Part shown: piece after piece, positions 45,588 through 54,414 of the stretch
Layout: each line of letters begins with the position of its first letter
How positions within the stretch are numbered: position 1 is the stretch's first letter
Source of the DNA: Chersky-265 sp035275285
Lineage (GTDB): Bacteria; Fibrobacterota; Fibrobacteria; UBA11236
DNA length: 64,000 nt
Reading direction: 5' to 3'
NCBI GenBank assembly: GCA_035275285.1
Contig: DATENA010000338.1
Span: 1 to 64,000 of the forward strand
The notes under the pieces: generated by a model
What the model saw: only the letters and a program-made list of their open reading frames with translations
Told to the model about the DNA's origin: nothing
The model's database searches: none
Made by a program: the position numbers and the translations under genes

Positions 45588-45600
45588 CATACGTATGAGT
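45585..45600. promoter_or_regulatory. 16-bp palindromic operator over the antitoxin start codon
   Basis: ACTCATACGTATGAGT is a perfect palindrome covering the last three bases of the -10 box, the predicted transcription start and the ATG. Suits autoregulation by a ribbon-helix-helix antitoxin. Confidence 0.65.
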
Positions 45601-45852
45601 AAGTCAAAGCGAGCCCAAATTCCAATGCAGCCGGAAGAATATGCACAGCTTCAACGGTTGGCCGAACGCGAAGGGAAATCCGTGGCCGAATTGGTCCGCA
45701 TCGCCGTGGCGGACCGGTATTTTATCCAGCCTGGAAAAGACCGTAAGCAAAAAGCATTGGCGAACCTGTTTTCCTTACAGCCAATCCCGGTCGAAGATTG
45801 GAGCATTATGAAAAAGGAATTGTCAGATCGTTATGGCGCCGCTCTTCCTTGA
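45595..45852 (+). CDS. Ribbon-helix-helix antitoxin (VapB-type)
   Basis: 85 residues. The N-terminal ribbon-helix-helix (KRAQIPMQPEEYAQLQRL, then GKSVAELVRIAVADRY) is the DNA-binding part; the C-terminal ~35 residues would wrap the toxin. It overlaps the toxin gene by 20 nt. Composition is more AT-rich than the surrounding genes, as often in mobile TA pairs. Confidence 0.85.
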   Translation: MSKSKRAQIPMQPEEYAQLQRLAEREGKSVAELVRIAVADRYFIQPGKDRKQKALANLFSLQPIPVEDWSIMKKELSDRYGAALP

Positions 45853-46252
45853 CGCGAACATCTTCTTATATGCAATGGGGATCGAGCATCCGGAGAAGGC
45901 TCCCTGTCGGAAAGTGCTCGACATGGTGGCGCAAGGCCGCATTGAAGCGGTCACAAGCTCGGAAGTGATGCAAGAAGTGCTTTACGTTAGGCTTCGAAGA
46001 GGGACTCGGAGCGAGGCGTTATCGGCGGTCCGCAACCTCCAGGAAATGGTCGATGCGATACTTCCCGTAACGGGAGAAAACGTACTGGACGCGTGTGAGC
46101 TGCTTTCCCGGTATCCTTCACTGGATGCCCGAGATGCCGTGCATGCCGCTGTGGCCAAAGGGCACGGGATTTCCAGCATCGTTACGGTCGACAGGGATTT
46201 TGAAAGTATCAAGGGACTGCGCCGGCTTTCTCCGACTCAAGCCACTTCTTGA
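45833..46252 (+). CDS. PIN-domain ribonuclease toxin (VapC-type)
   Basis: 139 residues. PIN catalytic acids: D7 (FLDANIF), E44/E48 (SSEVMQEV), D101 (DARDAVHAA) and D120 (TVDRDFE). PIN toxins cleave tRNA or rRNA. The start overlaps the antitoxin by 20 nt; convergent to the PilB-like gene, 40 bp away. Confidence 0.88.
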   Translation: MAPLFLDANIFLYAMGIEHPEKAPCRKVLDMVAQGRIEAVTSSEVMQEVLYVRLRRGTRSEALSAVRNLQEMVDAILPVTGENVLDACELLSRYPSLDARDAVHAAVAKGHGISSIVTVDRDFESIKGLRRLSPTQATS

Positions 46253-46292
46253 GGATATCCGGAGCCGATGCCGGCTATCGAGCTGCGGTTCC

Positions 46293-48467
46293 CTACAGCT
46301 CCGTCGTCGCCGCCAACACCTGCTCGATGGTCGTCTCCCCCCGCAGCACCAGCTCGATGCCCGCCTGCCGCAAGGTCTTCATCCCTTCCTGCTCCGCGCA
46401 GGCCTGGATCTCCATGGTGGAGGCGTTCTTGAGGATGAGCTTCTTGACCTCGCGGGAACAGTTCAGCATCTCGAAAATGCCGATGCGGCCCTGGTAGCCC
46501 ACGCCGTTGCAGGTCACGCAGCCTTCGCCCATGTGGAACTTCACCGCGGCCGCGTCCTCGACGCGCAGGTGGAGCTGTTCGATCATCTCCCGCGGCGGGG
46601 AATAGGGCACCTTGCAGCGCGCGCAGATCTTGCGGACCAGGCGCTGGGCCACCACCAGGTTCAGGGACGAGGCCAGCAACAGGGGCGGGATGCCGATGTC
46701 GACGAAGCGCGCGATGGCGCTGGAAGCGTCGTTGGTGTGCAGGGACGAGAACACCATGTGGCCGGTGAGGGCCATCTTGACCGCGATGTCCGCGGTTTCG
46801 TTGTCGCGGATTTCCCCGATGAGGATGGTGTCCGGGTCCTGGCGCAGGATGGAGCGCAGGGCGTTGGCGAAGGACATGCCGATGGCGGCGTTGACGTGCA
46901 CCTGGGTCACGCCTTCCATGTGGTATTCCACCGGGTCTTCCACGGTGATGATGTTGGACGTGACGTCCTTGATCTGCTGGAGGGCGGAATAGAGCGTGGT
47001 GGACTTGCCGGAACCCGTGGGGCCAGTCACCACGATCATGCCGTGGGGCTTTCCGATGTTCTCGCGGAAGATCTTGAGCTCGTGGTCCGTGAAGCCCAGG
47101 TTGTACATGCTCTTTTCGTAGGCTTCCTTGTCCAGGATGCGCAGCACGCATTTCTCGCCGAAGATGGTGGGCAGGATGGAGACCCGCACGTCCACTTCCT
47201 TGAGGCCTATCTTGACCACCATGCGCCCGTCCTGGGGCAGGCGGCGCTCGGCGATGTTGAGGTCCGAAAGGATCTTGATGCGGGTGACGATGGCCTGGTG
47301 GGAGTGGCGCGGCGGGGACATGACCCGGCGCAGCTCGCCGTCGATGCGGTAGCGCACCGACAGCTCCTTCTCCATCGGCTCGATGTGGATGTCGCTGGCG
47401 CGGTCGCGCACGGCGTTGGCGATGAGCATGTTCACCAGCTTGATGATGCCCAGCTCGGCGCCTGCGCTGGCGGCCTCCTCGACGCCCATCTCCTCTTCGA
47501 CCTTCTTGATGTACTGCACCTCGGTCGCGAGGTCGGCCATCAGGTCGGAGGCGCTCCGGTGGGAGGCGATGTCCCGGTAATAGCGGTCGATGGAGACGGT
47601 GATGTCTTCCAGCGTGCCCAGGATGGGCGTGATGCGCAGATCGGTCTGATCGCGCAGGTTGTCCAAAAGGCGCAGGTTGGACGTGTCCAGCATGGCCACG
47701 ATGAGTTCGTCTTCTATCTTCTCCAGGCCGATGCAATGGTATTCCCGGGCCACGCGCTCGGGGATCAGGGCCACCACGTTCAGGTCCGCGGAGGCGAATT
47801 GCTTGGGGGTGGCCACGGGCACGCCCAACTGGCTGGCCAGGAAATGCGTCTTCTGGAATTCGTCGATGAAGCCGAGGGAGACCAGGGCATCTCCCAGCCG
47901 GAGGTTGGTGGTCTCCTTCTGGAAGTCCAGGGCCTTCTTCAATTGCACGGAGGTGATGATGCCGTTCTCGACCAGGATGGCGCCCAGGGCCTGGGCTTTC
48001 CTGGTGAAGTCCATGCGCTGGGACTTCTTCTTGTGCTCGATGCGCAGGGACGCGACGTAGGTCTTCAGGATCTTGCCCAGCTCCTGGGGAGGCAGGGGCA
48101 GGTAGAGGATGTCGTCCGCGGCGAGTTCGGTCCTGGCTTCGGACACCTGGGCCATGCCGCCTTCGTTGACCACGGCCAGCAGGCAGGGGACCTTGGCGAT
48201 GAGCTTGAGGGTGGCCACGTCATGGACGAAGGTTTCCAGGGAGTCCCCGGGGCTGAAAATGGCCAGGGCCATTTCGCATTGGAGCTTGTCCGAATGCCCG
48301 AAGTTGCCCGCGAACAGTTGCAGGAACTGTCCTACTTCCGCCGCTTTCAGGAGCTGCGCGAATTGCTGCAAGGACTCTTTGCGGTACGCCAGCAGGGTGG
48401 TCTTCAGAGGCGCAAGGTTTTCCACGGCGGGTCCTGATTCGGATGCGGTTCTGGCCAAAGTCGTCAT
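46293..48467 (-). CDS. pilB: Type IV pilus/type II secretion assembly ATPase (PilB/GspE family)
   Basis: 724 residues. Residues about 1-145 look like a degenerate receiver-type domain without phospho-acceptor aspartate (ending LPLPPQELGKILKTYV), followed by a GspE-N/MshEN domain (about 152-300) and the secretion ATPase: Walker A GPTGSGKS at about 482-489, Asp box ITVEDPVEY, Walker B ILIGEIRD at about 547-554, His box SSLHTND, and a zinc tetracysteine C615, C618, C650, C653. It drives pilus extension. Located 2.7 kb from the main pilus cluster on the same strand, with the TIGR02147 pair between. Confidence 0.9.
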   Translation of the reverse strand: MTTLARTASESGPAVENLAPLKTTLLAYRKESLQQFAQLLKAAEVGQFLQLFAGNFGHSDKLQCEMALAIFSPGDSLETFVHDVATLKLIAKVPCLLAVVNEGGMAQVSEARTELAADDILYLPLPPQELGKILKTYVASLRIEHKKKSQRMDFTRKAQALGAILVENGIITSVQLKKALDFQKETTNLRLGDALVSLGFIDEFQKTHFLASQLGVPVATPKQFASADLNVVALIPERVAREYHCIGLEKIEDELIVAMLDTSNLRLLDNLRDQTDLRITPILGTLEDITVSIDRYYRDIASHRSASDLMADLATEVQYIKKVEEEMGVEEAASAGAELGIIKLVNMLIANAVRDRASDIHIEPMEKELSVRYRIDGELRRVMSPPRHSHQAIVTRIKILSDLNIAERRLPQDGRMVVKIGLKEVDVRVSILPTIFGEKCVLRILDKEAYEKSMYNLGFTDHELKIFRENIGKPHGMIVVTGPTGSGKSTTLYSALQQIKDVTSNIITVEDPVEYHMEGVTQVHVNAAIGMSFANALRSILRQDPDTILIGEIRDNETADIAVKMALTGHMVFSSLHTNDASSAIARFVDIGIPPLLLASSLNLVVAQRLVRKICARCKVPYSPPREMIEQLHLRVEDAAAVKFHMGEGCVTCNGVGYQGRIGIFEMLNCSREVKKLILKNASTMEIQACAEQEGMKTLRQAGIELVLRGETTIEQVLAATTEL

Positions 48468-48667
48468 ATTATCGTGCCTGATGGTTGTAAAAGCCCGGAA
48501 AAGGCGCGCCCGGAGGGATGCCTAAACATAGAATGATTCCCGTTTTGGGCTCAACGGCAAATTCCTCAATTCCCGTGTCCATAAAGAAGCAAATTTCCAC
48601 GAAGCAAAAATAAACTGGAAATCTCCTGCGGTGGGCCTGATAATCCCTATATTTACGGCAAATCGCC

Positions 48668-49507
48668 ATGGTCGACCTGTATCAATATACCGATTACCGA
48701 AAGTATCTTCGGGATTATTACGAAGCAAAAAGAGCCTCCCAAAAGGAGTTCACCCACCGGTATATCGCCCAGGCCATCGGGTTCAAATCCACGGGCACCT
48801 TCGCCCAGATCCTGCAGGGCAAAACCAACATCTCTCCGCAGACCATCCTGCATTTCGTGCGCTTTCTGGCCCTGAAAAAGGACGAAGCGGATTATTTCGA
48901 ATTGCTGGTGCTCTTCAACCAGGGCAAAAGCCATGCGGAAAAGAAGCGCTATTTCGAGAGGATCATTTCCTTTCCCAAATCGAACCTCAAGCAGGTGGAC
49001 TCCACCCAGTACGCCTTCTATGAGAAATGGTATTACAGCGTCATCCGCGAAACCCTGGCGTTCCATCCCTTCGTGGACGATTTCCGGGAGCTGGCGCGCC
49101 TGCTCATGCCCCCCATCGCCACCTCCGAAGCCCAGAAGGCCATAAGGCTCCTGGAAGAGCTGGGGCTGATCCGCAAGAACGAAGGCGGCGTCTACGAAAA
49201 ATCCGATCCGGTGATCACCTCGGGATACGACACCCGCTCCCTGGCGGTCAACCAATTCATCATCGAGACCCTGGACCTGGCCAAGGTGGCCCTGGACGAG
49301 CTGCCGCGGGACGAGCGCAGCCTGTCGGCCCTGACCCTGAGCCTGCCCGAGGACGGCTATGCCATGATCGAGGAAAAAGTCAAAAACTTCCGCCGCGAGC
49401 TGTTGGAGCTGGCGCGCAACTGCGCGGAACCCAAGCGGGTCATCCAAGTCAATTTCCAGATCTTCCCGGTGACGCGGAAGCCCGACGAGGGGAAACATGA
49501 AGCCTAA
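48668..49507 (+). CDS. TIGR02147 family protein
   Basis: 279 residues. N-terminal YTDYRKYLRDYYEAK and a helix-turn-helix-like FTHRYIAQAIGFKSTGTFAQI, then YFELLVLFNQGKSHAEKKRY and a C-terminal IEEKVKNFRRELLELA, as in TIGR02147/DUF4423 proteins of Fibrobacterota. Function unproven; a regulatory role is suggested by the HTH-like start. It overlaps the downstream surface-protein gene by 11 nt, so it may control that gene. No ribosome site; TATATT lies 15 nt before the ATG. Confidence 0.85.
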   Translation: MVDLYQYTDYRKYLRDYYEAKRASQKEFTHRYIAQAIGFKSTGTFAQILQGKTNISPQTILHFVRFLALKKDEADYFELLVLFNQGKSHAEKKRYFERIISFPKSNLKQVDSTQYAFYEKWYYSVIRETLAFHPFVDDFRELARLLMPPIATSEAQKAIRLLEELGLIRKNEGGVYEKSDPVITSGYDTRSLAVNQFIIETLDLAKVALDELPRDERSLSALTLSLPEDGYAMIEEKVKNFRRELLELARNCAEPKRVIQVNFQIFPVTRKPDEGKHEA

Positions 49508-51194
49508 ACCGATCTCCGCCCGCCTCGCCCGAGCCCTGCTCGGAAGCCTGGCGATCCTGGCCGGGACCCATTGCACGGAAAGCCCCACGGAAGCGCTCCA
49601 AGGCGGCGGCGGGTCGGAAGCCGTGGCCCTGGTCGGATCCTTCGAGTACCCCGATCACAAGCCCGCCATGCAGGCCAGCGTGCGCCTGCGCCCCCGGCTG
49701 TTCCTGTCCGACACCGCCGCGGGAGCCGCCCCGGCCGCCGGTTCCGGGACCGTGCTGGACGCCGTGACCGATTCCCAAGGCGCCTTCCGCATGGATTCGG
49801 TGAAGCGCGGCGATTATTTCCTGGAGATCCGCGACAGCGCCTCGCACGGGCTGCTCATCCCCTGTACCCTGACGGGGGATTCCACCGTGGTCAGGCTGGA
49901 GGCGGCCGCCCTGCGGCCCACGGGAGCGGTGACCGGATCCATCGTGGCGCCGGAAGGCTTCGCGGGCCGCACCTATGTCCAGGTGTACGGCCTGGATCGC
50001 CAGGTCAAGACCGATTCCGCCACGGGCCGGTTCCGCATGGACGGGCTGCCCCAGGGGACCTACACCCTCCGGGCCGTGTACAGCGCTCCGGCGGTGGACC
50101 CGCGCGAGATAGACAGCGTGGCGGCCTACGCCGCCGACACCACCGACATCGGGGCCGTGCGCCTGGCCTCCTTCGAGAACGAGAACTACGCGGCCTGGCC
50201 CCGATCCCGGCGCCTCTACGTGAACACCACCGCCTCCGGCGCCAACGTGGCCGGCAACGTGGACGACTTCCCCCTGCTGGTCCGCCTCACCAAGGACAAT
50301 TTCGACTTCTCCGCCGGCCGGGGCGGCCGCGACGTCCGCTTCGCGGACGCCAAGGGGAAACGTCTGCGTTACGAGGTGGAACGCTGGGACTCGGCCGCCG
50401 CGGTCGCGGAGCTGTGGGTGCGCCTGGACCGCGTGAACGGGAACTCCAACTCCCAGTTCATCACCATGCATTGGGGCCTGCCCGGCGCGGAGGACATCGC
50501 CGATTCCCGCATGGTGTTCGGCGCGGACGCGGGTTTCGCGGGCGTCTGGCACCTGGGCGAAAGCGAACCGGACACCGTCTCGGCGGATCTCTACCGGGAT
50601 GCCGTGGGATACGATCCGGCGGCCGACCGGGTGGCCTCCTCCGGCCGGGACGGCGTGGTGGGCTACGGCGCGGCCTTCGAAGGCGACGACTACATCGCCG
50701 TGCCCGTGGCCAATCCGCTCTTGCAGCCCAACGCCATGGTCTCCGTGTCCGCCTGGATGAAGGCCTCGCGCACCTCCGTCCTGGGCGGGAACATCCTGTC
50801 CATGGGCGACAGCTATACCCTGCGCGTCAATCCGAACGGCACCGGCCGCTTCTCCTTTTTCAACGGGGAAATGATCGGGGTGGAAACCCCCAAGACCGTC
50901 AACCTGCTCGACTCGGCCTGGCATCACCTGGCGGCCACGTACGATGGATCCGCCCTGTCCCTCTACGTGGACGGAAAGCTCTCGGCCAGGGCCGCGGCCA
51001 AAGGATCCCTCGACTACCGCTTCTGGCCCGCCTTCGTCATGGGCCGGCACGGCAACCGCAAGCCGGGATACGATTTCCACGGCAGCCTGGACCAGGTGGA
51101 GGTTTCCGGCGAAACGGCCCGGTCGGCGGATTGGATCAAGCTGGCGTACGAGAACCAGCGGACCGGCTCCAAGCTGGTGGAGTTCCGGCCTTAG
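49497..51194 (+). CDS. Surface protein with DUF2341 and LamG domains
   Basis: 565 residues. Signal peptide with weak lipobox (LAGTHC, Cys at about 26), two carboxypeptidase-regulatory-like modules (about 45-200), a DUF2341 domain (about 235-350; FPLLVRLTKDNFDFSAG, ELWVRLDRVN) and a LamG/concanavalin-type sandwich (about 385-560; SVSAWMKA, AWHHLAATYDGSALSLYVDG, GSLDQVEVS). These combine in proteins that bind glycans or attach to surfaces. Translation is coupled to the TIGR02147 gene. Confidence 0.85.
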   Translation: MKPKPISARLARALLGSLAILAGTHCTESPTEALQGGGGSEAVALVGSFEYPDHKPAMQASVRLRPRLFLSDTAAGAAPAAGSGTVLDAVTDSQGAFRMDSVKRGDYFLEIRDSASHGLLIPCTLTGDSTVVRLEAAALRPTGAVTGSIVAPEGFAGRTYVQVYGLDRQVKTDSATGRFRMDGLPQGTYTLRAVYSAPAVDPREIDSVAAYAADTTDIGAVRLASFENENYAAWPRSRRLYVNTTASGANVAGNVDDFPLLVRLTKDNFDFSAGRGGRDVRFADAKGKRLRYEVERWDSAAAVAELWVRLDRVNGNSNSQFITMHWGLPGAEDIADSRMVFGADAGFAGVWHLGESEPDTVSADLYRDAVGYDPAADRVASSGRDGVVGYGAAFEGDDYIAVPVANPLLQPNAMVSVSAWMKASRTSVLGGNILSMGDSYTLRVNPNGTGRFSFFNGEMIGVETPKTVNLLDSAWHHLAATYDGSALSLYVDGKLSARAAAKGSLDYRFWPAFVMGRHGNRKPGYDFHGSLDQVEVSGETARSADWIKLAYENQRTGSKLVEFRP

Positions 51195-51219
51195 TACTAG
51201 AGGGTGTTATCGGCCCGGG

Positions 51220-52638
51220 CTATCTGGCCCCGGCCGGATCCTTGGTCCCGCCCGTTTCGAAAATCAGGTCCGACGATTTGCGGACGATCTTGGGCTTGAC
51301 CTCGATGATGAGGTTGGTCCTGCGCTTGACGCTCAGGCGATGGGTGAACAAGGCGCCGATCAGGGGGATTTGCCCCAGTATCGGCAGCTTCCGCAACTCT
51401 TCCGTATCCTCTTCCGAAAGCAACCCCGCCAGGAACACCGTCTGGCCGTCGGCCACGCGCACGGTGGTCTTGGTGGTGCGCACCTTCACCAGGGGCAGGT
51501 CCGAATTGGGGCCCTTGAAGCCGGTGATGGAGCTGACCTCCGGTTCCAGGTTCAGGGTGATTTCCGCGTCTTCGTTGACGTGGGGCATCATCTTGATCTT
51601 CACGCCCACGTCTTCGTGCTGGACCTGCTGGTTGGCGCCGCCGCCCGCAAGGGCCGCGGAGTTGTAGGTCTGGATGACGTACGGGATCTTCTCGCCGATG
51701 TGCAGGCTCGCCTCCCGGTTATTGGTGGTGGTGAGCTTGGAGTTCATCAGCACGCGGGCGTCGCCGTTCTGGATGAGCATGTCCAGGAGCAGGTTGAGGC
51801 TGATGGGCGAGCGGGTTCCGCTTTTGAGCAGATAGCCTTCGCTGACCGGGGCGGCGGGGAAGCCGATACCGGTGGAGACGGGGGAAAGGGCGCCCCAGTC
51901 GATGCCGTATTTATCCTGGTTGTCCACGGTGACTTCGATCAGCCGCGTCTCGAGAAGCACCTGGGTATGGGGATGATCGATGGAGCGCACGATGCGCTCG
52001 ATTTCGTTGATGACGCGCGGGCTGGCATAGGCGATGAGGCGGTTGCCGCCGCGATCCACCTTGACGTTCTTGCTGAAGTCCGCGAGCAGGGTGGCGACTT
52101 CCTCCGCATCGGCGTAGTTGAGGGCGATGACGTAGCCGGATTGGCCCACCTCGTCCTTGAGCTTGCCCGGTTCGCCGATGAGCACGGAGTTGCCGATGAT
52201 TTCGTAAGAGAGGCCCGCGGCGCGCACGATGAGATCGATGGCTTCGGATACCGGAGTCTTGTTGAGGATGATGGAGATCTTCGCCTTCTGCACCCCTTCT
52301 CCGGCCACGAAGTTCATGCTGGAGCGATCGGCCATGACCTTGAGGATCTCGGAGAGATTGGCGTCCTGGGCGTTCAGGGAAATGGTCATGCGCAGCAGGG
52401 GATTGGGATCCTTGGTGATGATGGGCGACTCGGTCTTGAGTTCCACGGAGGCGGCGGGGGCGGACCCTTGCGGCCCGGAAGAGAGGGATTCCGCCATGAC
52501 GGCCGTTCCGGTCAAGCCCAGAAAGGCGAGCACGAGGAAAGCGCGGGTCGCCGCAGCCGATTCTTGGACACGGGCGGGCGGCAAATCGGCCTGGAAGCGA
52601 TAATCGTGGCCGCGGGAATGGATTCGTTTGGTCTGCAT
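51220..52638 (-). CDS. pilQ: Pilus secretin PilQ
   Basis: 472 residues; outer-membrane gate for the pilus. Signal-like hydrophobic segment at about 34-50, a secretin N-domain (VSEAIDLIVRAAGLSYEI), an N1/STN-type region with IALNYADAEEVATLL, and the secretin core (QVLLETRLIEVTVDN, GDARVLMNSKLTTTNN, VRTTKTTVRVADGQTVFLAGL, LPILGQIPLIGALF). It lacks AMIN domains, so it is shorter than proteobacterial PilQ. Last gene of the pilus run; only 25 bp from the convergent LamG gene. Confidence 0.93.
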   Translation of the reverse strand: MQTKRIHSRGHDYRFQADLPPARVQESAAATRAFLVLAFLGLTGTAVMAESLSSGPQGSAPAASVELKTESPIITKDPNPLLRMTISLNAQDANLSEILKVMADRSSMNFVAGEGVQKAKISIILNKTPVSEAIDLIVRAAGLSYEIIGNSVLIGEPGKLKDEVGQSGYVIALNYADAEEVATLLADFSKNVKVDRGGNRLIAYASPRVINEIERIVRSIDHPHTQVLLETRLIEVTVDNQDKYGIDWGALSPVSTGIGFPAAPVSEGYLLKSGTRSPISLNLLLDMLIQNGDARVLMNSKLTTTNNREASLHIGEKIPYVIQTYNSAALAGGGANQQVQHEDVGVKIKMMPHVNEDAEITLNLEPEVSSITGFKGPNSDLPLVKVRTTKTTVRVADGQTVFLAGLLSEEDTEELRKLPILGQIPLIGALFTHRLSVKRRTNLIIEVKPKIVRKSSDLIFETGGTKDPAGAR

Positions 52639-52652
52639 GTCTTCGTCCCGCC

Positions 52653-53240
52653 TTATTTTTTCTGGTAATTCCGGTTTCCGGACAAGTCGTAGCTGTATAC
52701 GGCGGAATCGTTTTCCATCGTGATGTCTTTGCCGGTGATCCGGGTTACCTTGCGCGGACCCACCATGTCTCCCACGTCCACGGACAAGGAGCGTTCCCCG
52801 TCCATGACGATGGCGGTGTGCTGGCCGTAATCGTCCGCGATGATGGCGGTCAGCTTGACCTGGTCGGTGGGCGCGGCCGGGGCCGCGGGAACTTTTCCCG
52901 AATCCGGTTTGGCGGCCGCAGCGTTTTTCGAAGCCGGGGCGGACCGGGCCGTGACCGCACGGCGCGGGGCCGGTTCGGATATCGGGGTGGCCATTTCGCG
53001 GCGGCGGCCGGTCATCGGATCCTTGCCGCCGGGATAGGAAAAGCTGGCGCGGAAGGCAAGCACCTGCTCCAGATGGTCGACCAGATCGATGAATTTCTGG
53101 TCGTAGCCTTCGGTGGTGGCCAGGGATTGGTTCACTTCCAGGCGGAACCCGCTGTTCTGGGAGAAGACCCGCAGGGCCAGGCCCAAGGCCATGACCATGG
53201 AGAGGATGGCCGCGGCGGTGAATGGATTGAAACGCATCAT
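52653..53240 (-). CDS. pilP: PilP-like pilus inner-membrane protein
   Basis: 195 residues. N-terminal membrane segment (about 8-26), Pro/Ala-rich linker, and a C-terminal beta domain (VKLTAIIADDYGQHTAIV, LSVDVGDMVGPRKVTRI) like PilP/GspC homology regions. Starts where pilO ends (1-nt overlap). PilP links PilNO to the secretin. Confidence 0.75.
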   Translation of the reverse strand: MMRFNPFTAAAILSMVMALGLALRVFSQNSGFRLEVNQSLATTEGYDQKFIDLVDHLEQVLAFRASFSYPGGKDPMTGRRREMATPISEPAPRRAVTARSAPASKNAAAAKPDSGKVPAAPAAPTDQVKLTAIIADDYGQHTAIVMDGERSLSVDVGDMVGPRKVTRITGKDITMENDSAVYSYDLSGNRNYQKK

Positions 53241-53839
53241 CAGCCTTTCTTGACCCGGAACGTATCGAGGTGGAGCTTGATGGAAACGCCCTTGCGGCCG
53301 GGGGCGGTCGGCGCGGCAAGCCCTTTATTCTTGGACGGGGACGTCGCCGCGGGTGCAGGGGATTCCCGGGAGGTTTCCGAAACGTCGAAAGACGTCATGG
53401 CCATGACCCGGCGGCTGTTTTCCAGTTTGGAGCACAGTTCTCCGAAGCTGAAGAAATCTCCTTCCAGTTGGATGTCGTAGCCATAGGTGGTTACCCTTCC
53501 CGTGACGGTGGGAGGGAAGGGCCGGACCGACACCAGGTGCATCTTCAGATCGCCGACGCAGGAGGTCAGGAAGTCGAAGAGGATGGACTCATGGGAGACG
53601 GAATCCTCCTGGGCCGCGAAGTCGATGTTGCTGTACACCAGGTCCCGCACGTGGTTCAGGTTTTCGGAAACGATTTTGGCCGTGGCGAGCTGGTTGGAGG
53701 TGATGATGCGTTGTTTTTCCAGATCCTTGAAGCGCGTTACGAACCGCGACGTATAGAACAAGTCCGCCGGGATCAGGCATACGGCGACCACGGTCATGGC
53801 AACGAGCAGGGTTTCGCCGGATTTCATAGGGGCTTCCAT
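53240..53839 (-). CDS. pilO: PilO-like pilus alignment protein
   Basis: 199 residues: one N-terminal membrane segment (about 9-28), a coiled coil (FKDLEKQRIITSNQLATAK) and a ferredoxin-like periplasmic domain (YGYDIQLEGDFFSFGELCSKLE). Overlaps pilN by 16 nt and pilP by 1 nt. Confidence 0.8.
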   Translation of the reverse strand: MEAPMKSGETLLVAMTVVAVCLIPADLFYTSRFVTRFKDLEKQRIITSNQLATAKIVSENLNHVRDLVYSNIDFAAQEDSVSHESILFDFLTSCVGDLKMHLVSVRPFPPTVTGRVTTYGYDIQLEGDFFSFGELCSKLENSRRVMAMTSFDVSETSRESPAPAATSPSKNKGLAAPTAPGRKGVSIKLHLDTFRVKKG

Positions 53840-54414
53840 TTGGAGGTAAAGGCGGAAAAATCGAAAGACACCCGGCCGCTCTCATCCTTGCGTTCGGCGG
53901 AGTTCAATTGGATCTTCGAGAACGTATCCGAGAACGTGGTATCTTTCCGCAACCGGTTGAGGTATTGATCCAGCACGAGCAGCTGGTCCTGCTGCGAATT
54001 CGCAAACCCGTAGCCTTTGACGTTCATGACGTTATTGTTGAAGGAGAAGCTCGTGATCCAATAATTGTCCGGAAGATGCTTGGCCATGGAGGCGAGCTTC
54101 TTGGTCCAGAACACACCTCTGGCCTGGAGATCGTTCAGGAGCTCGATATCCGACTTGTCCACGATCAGCTTGGCGGACGTGTATTTCCGGTACTCCCGCT
54201 GCAAGCGTTGGACCTTGTCCTTCTCGTTGGTCAGCACACGCTCCATCTGCATGATAGTCAGTCCGGAATACAACAGGGAAAGGAGGAAGAACCCGAAGCA
54301 ACCTGCCCCGAGGATCACGGCCAGGCGATGCTGCCTTTCGGATTTGATCTCCCTTTCCCGCAGGTCCCGGATCAGGTTCAGCCGGTACAGGGACATTCCC
54401 GATTTGGCGATCAT
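53824..54414 (-). CDS. pilN: PilN-like pilus alignment protein
   Basis: 196 residues. Short cytoplasmic N-terminus with the YRLNLIRDLRERE motif that contacts PilM, a membrane segment at about 30-50, a coiled coil and a PilN domain (LLNDLQARGVFWTKKLASMA, DNYWITSFSFN). Overlaps both pilM (4 nt) and pilO. Confidence 0.85.
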   Translation of the reverse strand: MIAKSGMSLYRLNLIRDLREREIKSERQHRLAVILGAGCFGFFLLSLLYSGLTIMQMERVLTNEKDKVQRLQREYRKYTSAKLIVDKSDIELLNDLQARGVFWTKKLASMAKHLPDNYWITSFSFNNNVMNVKGYGFANSQQDQLLVLDQYLNRLRKDTTFSDTFSKIQLNSAERKDESGRVSFDFSAFTSKWKPL

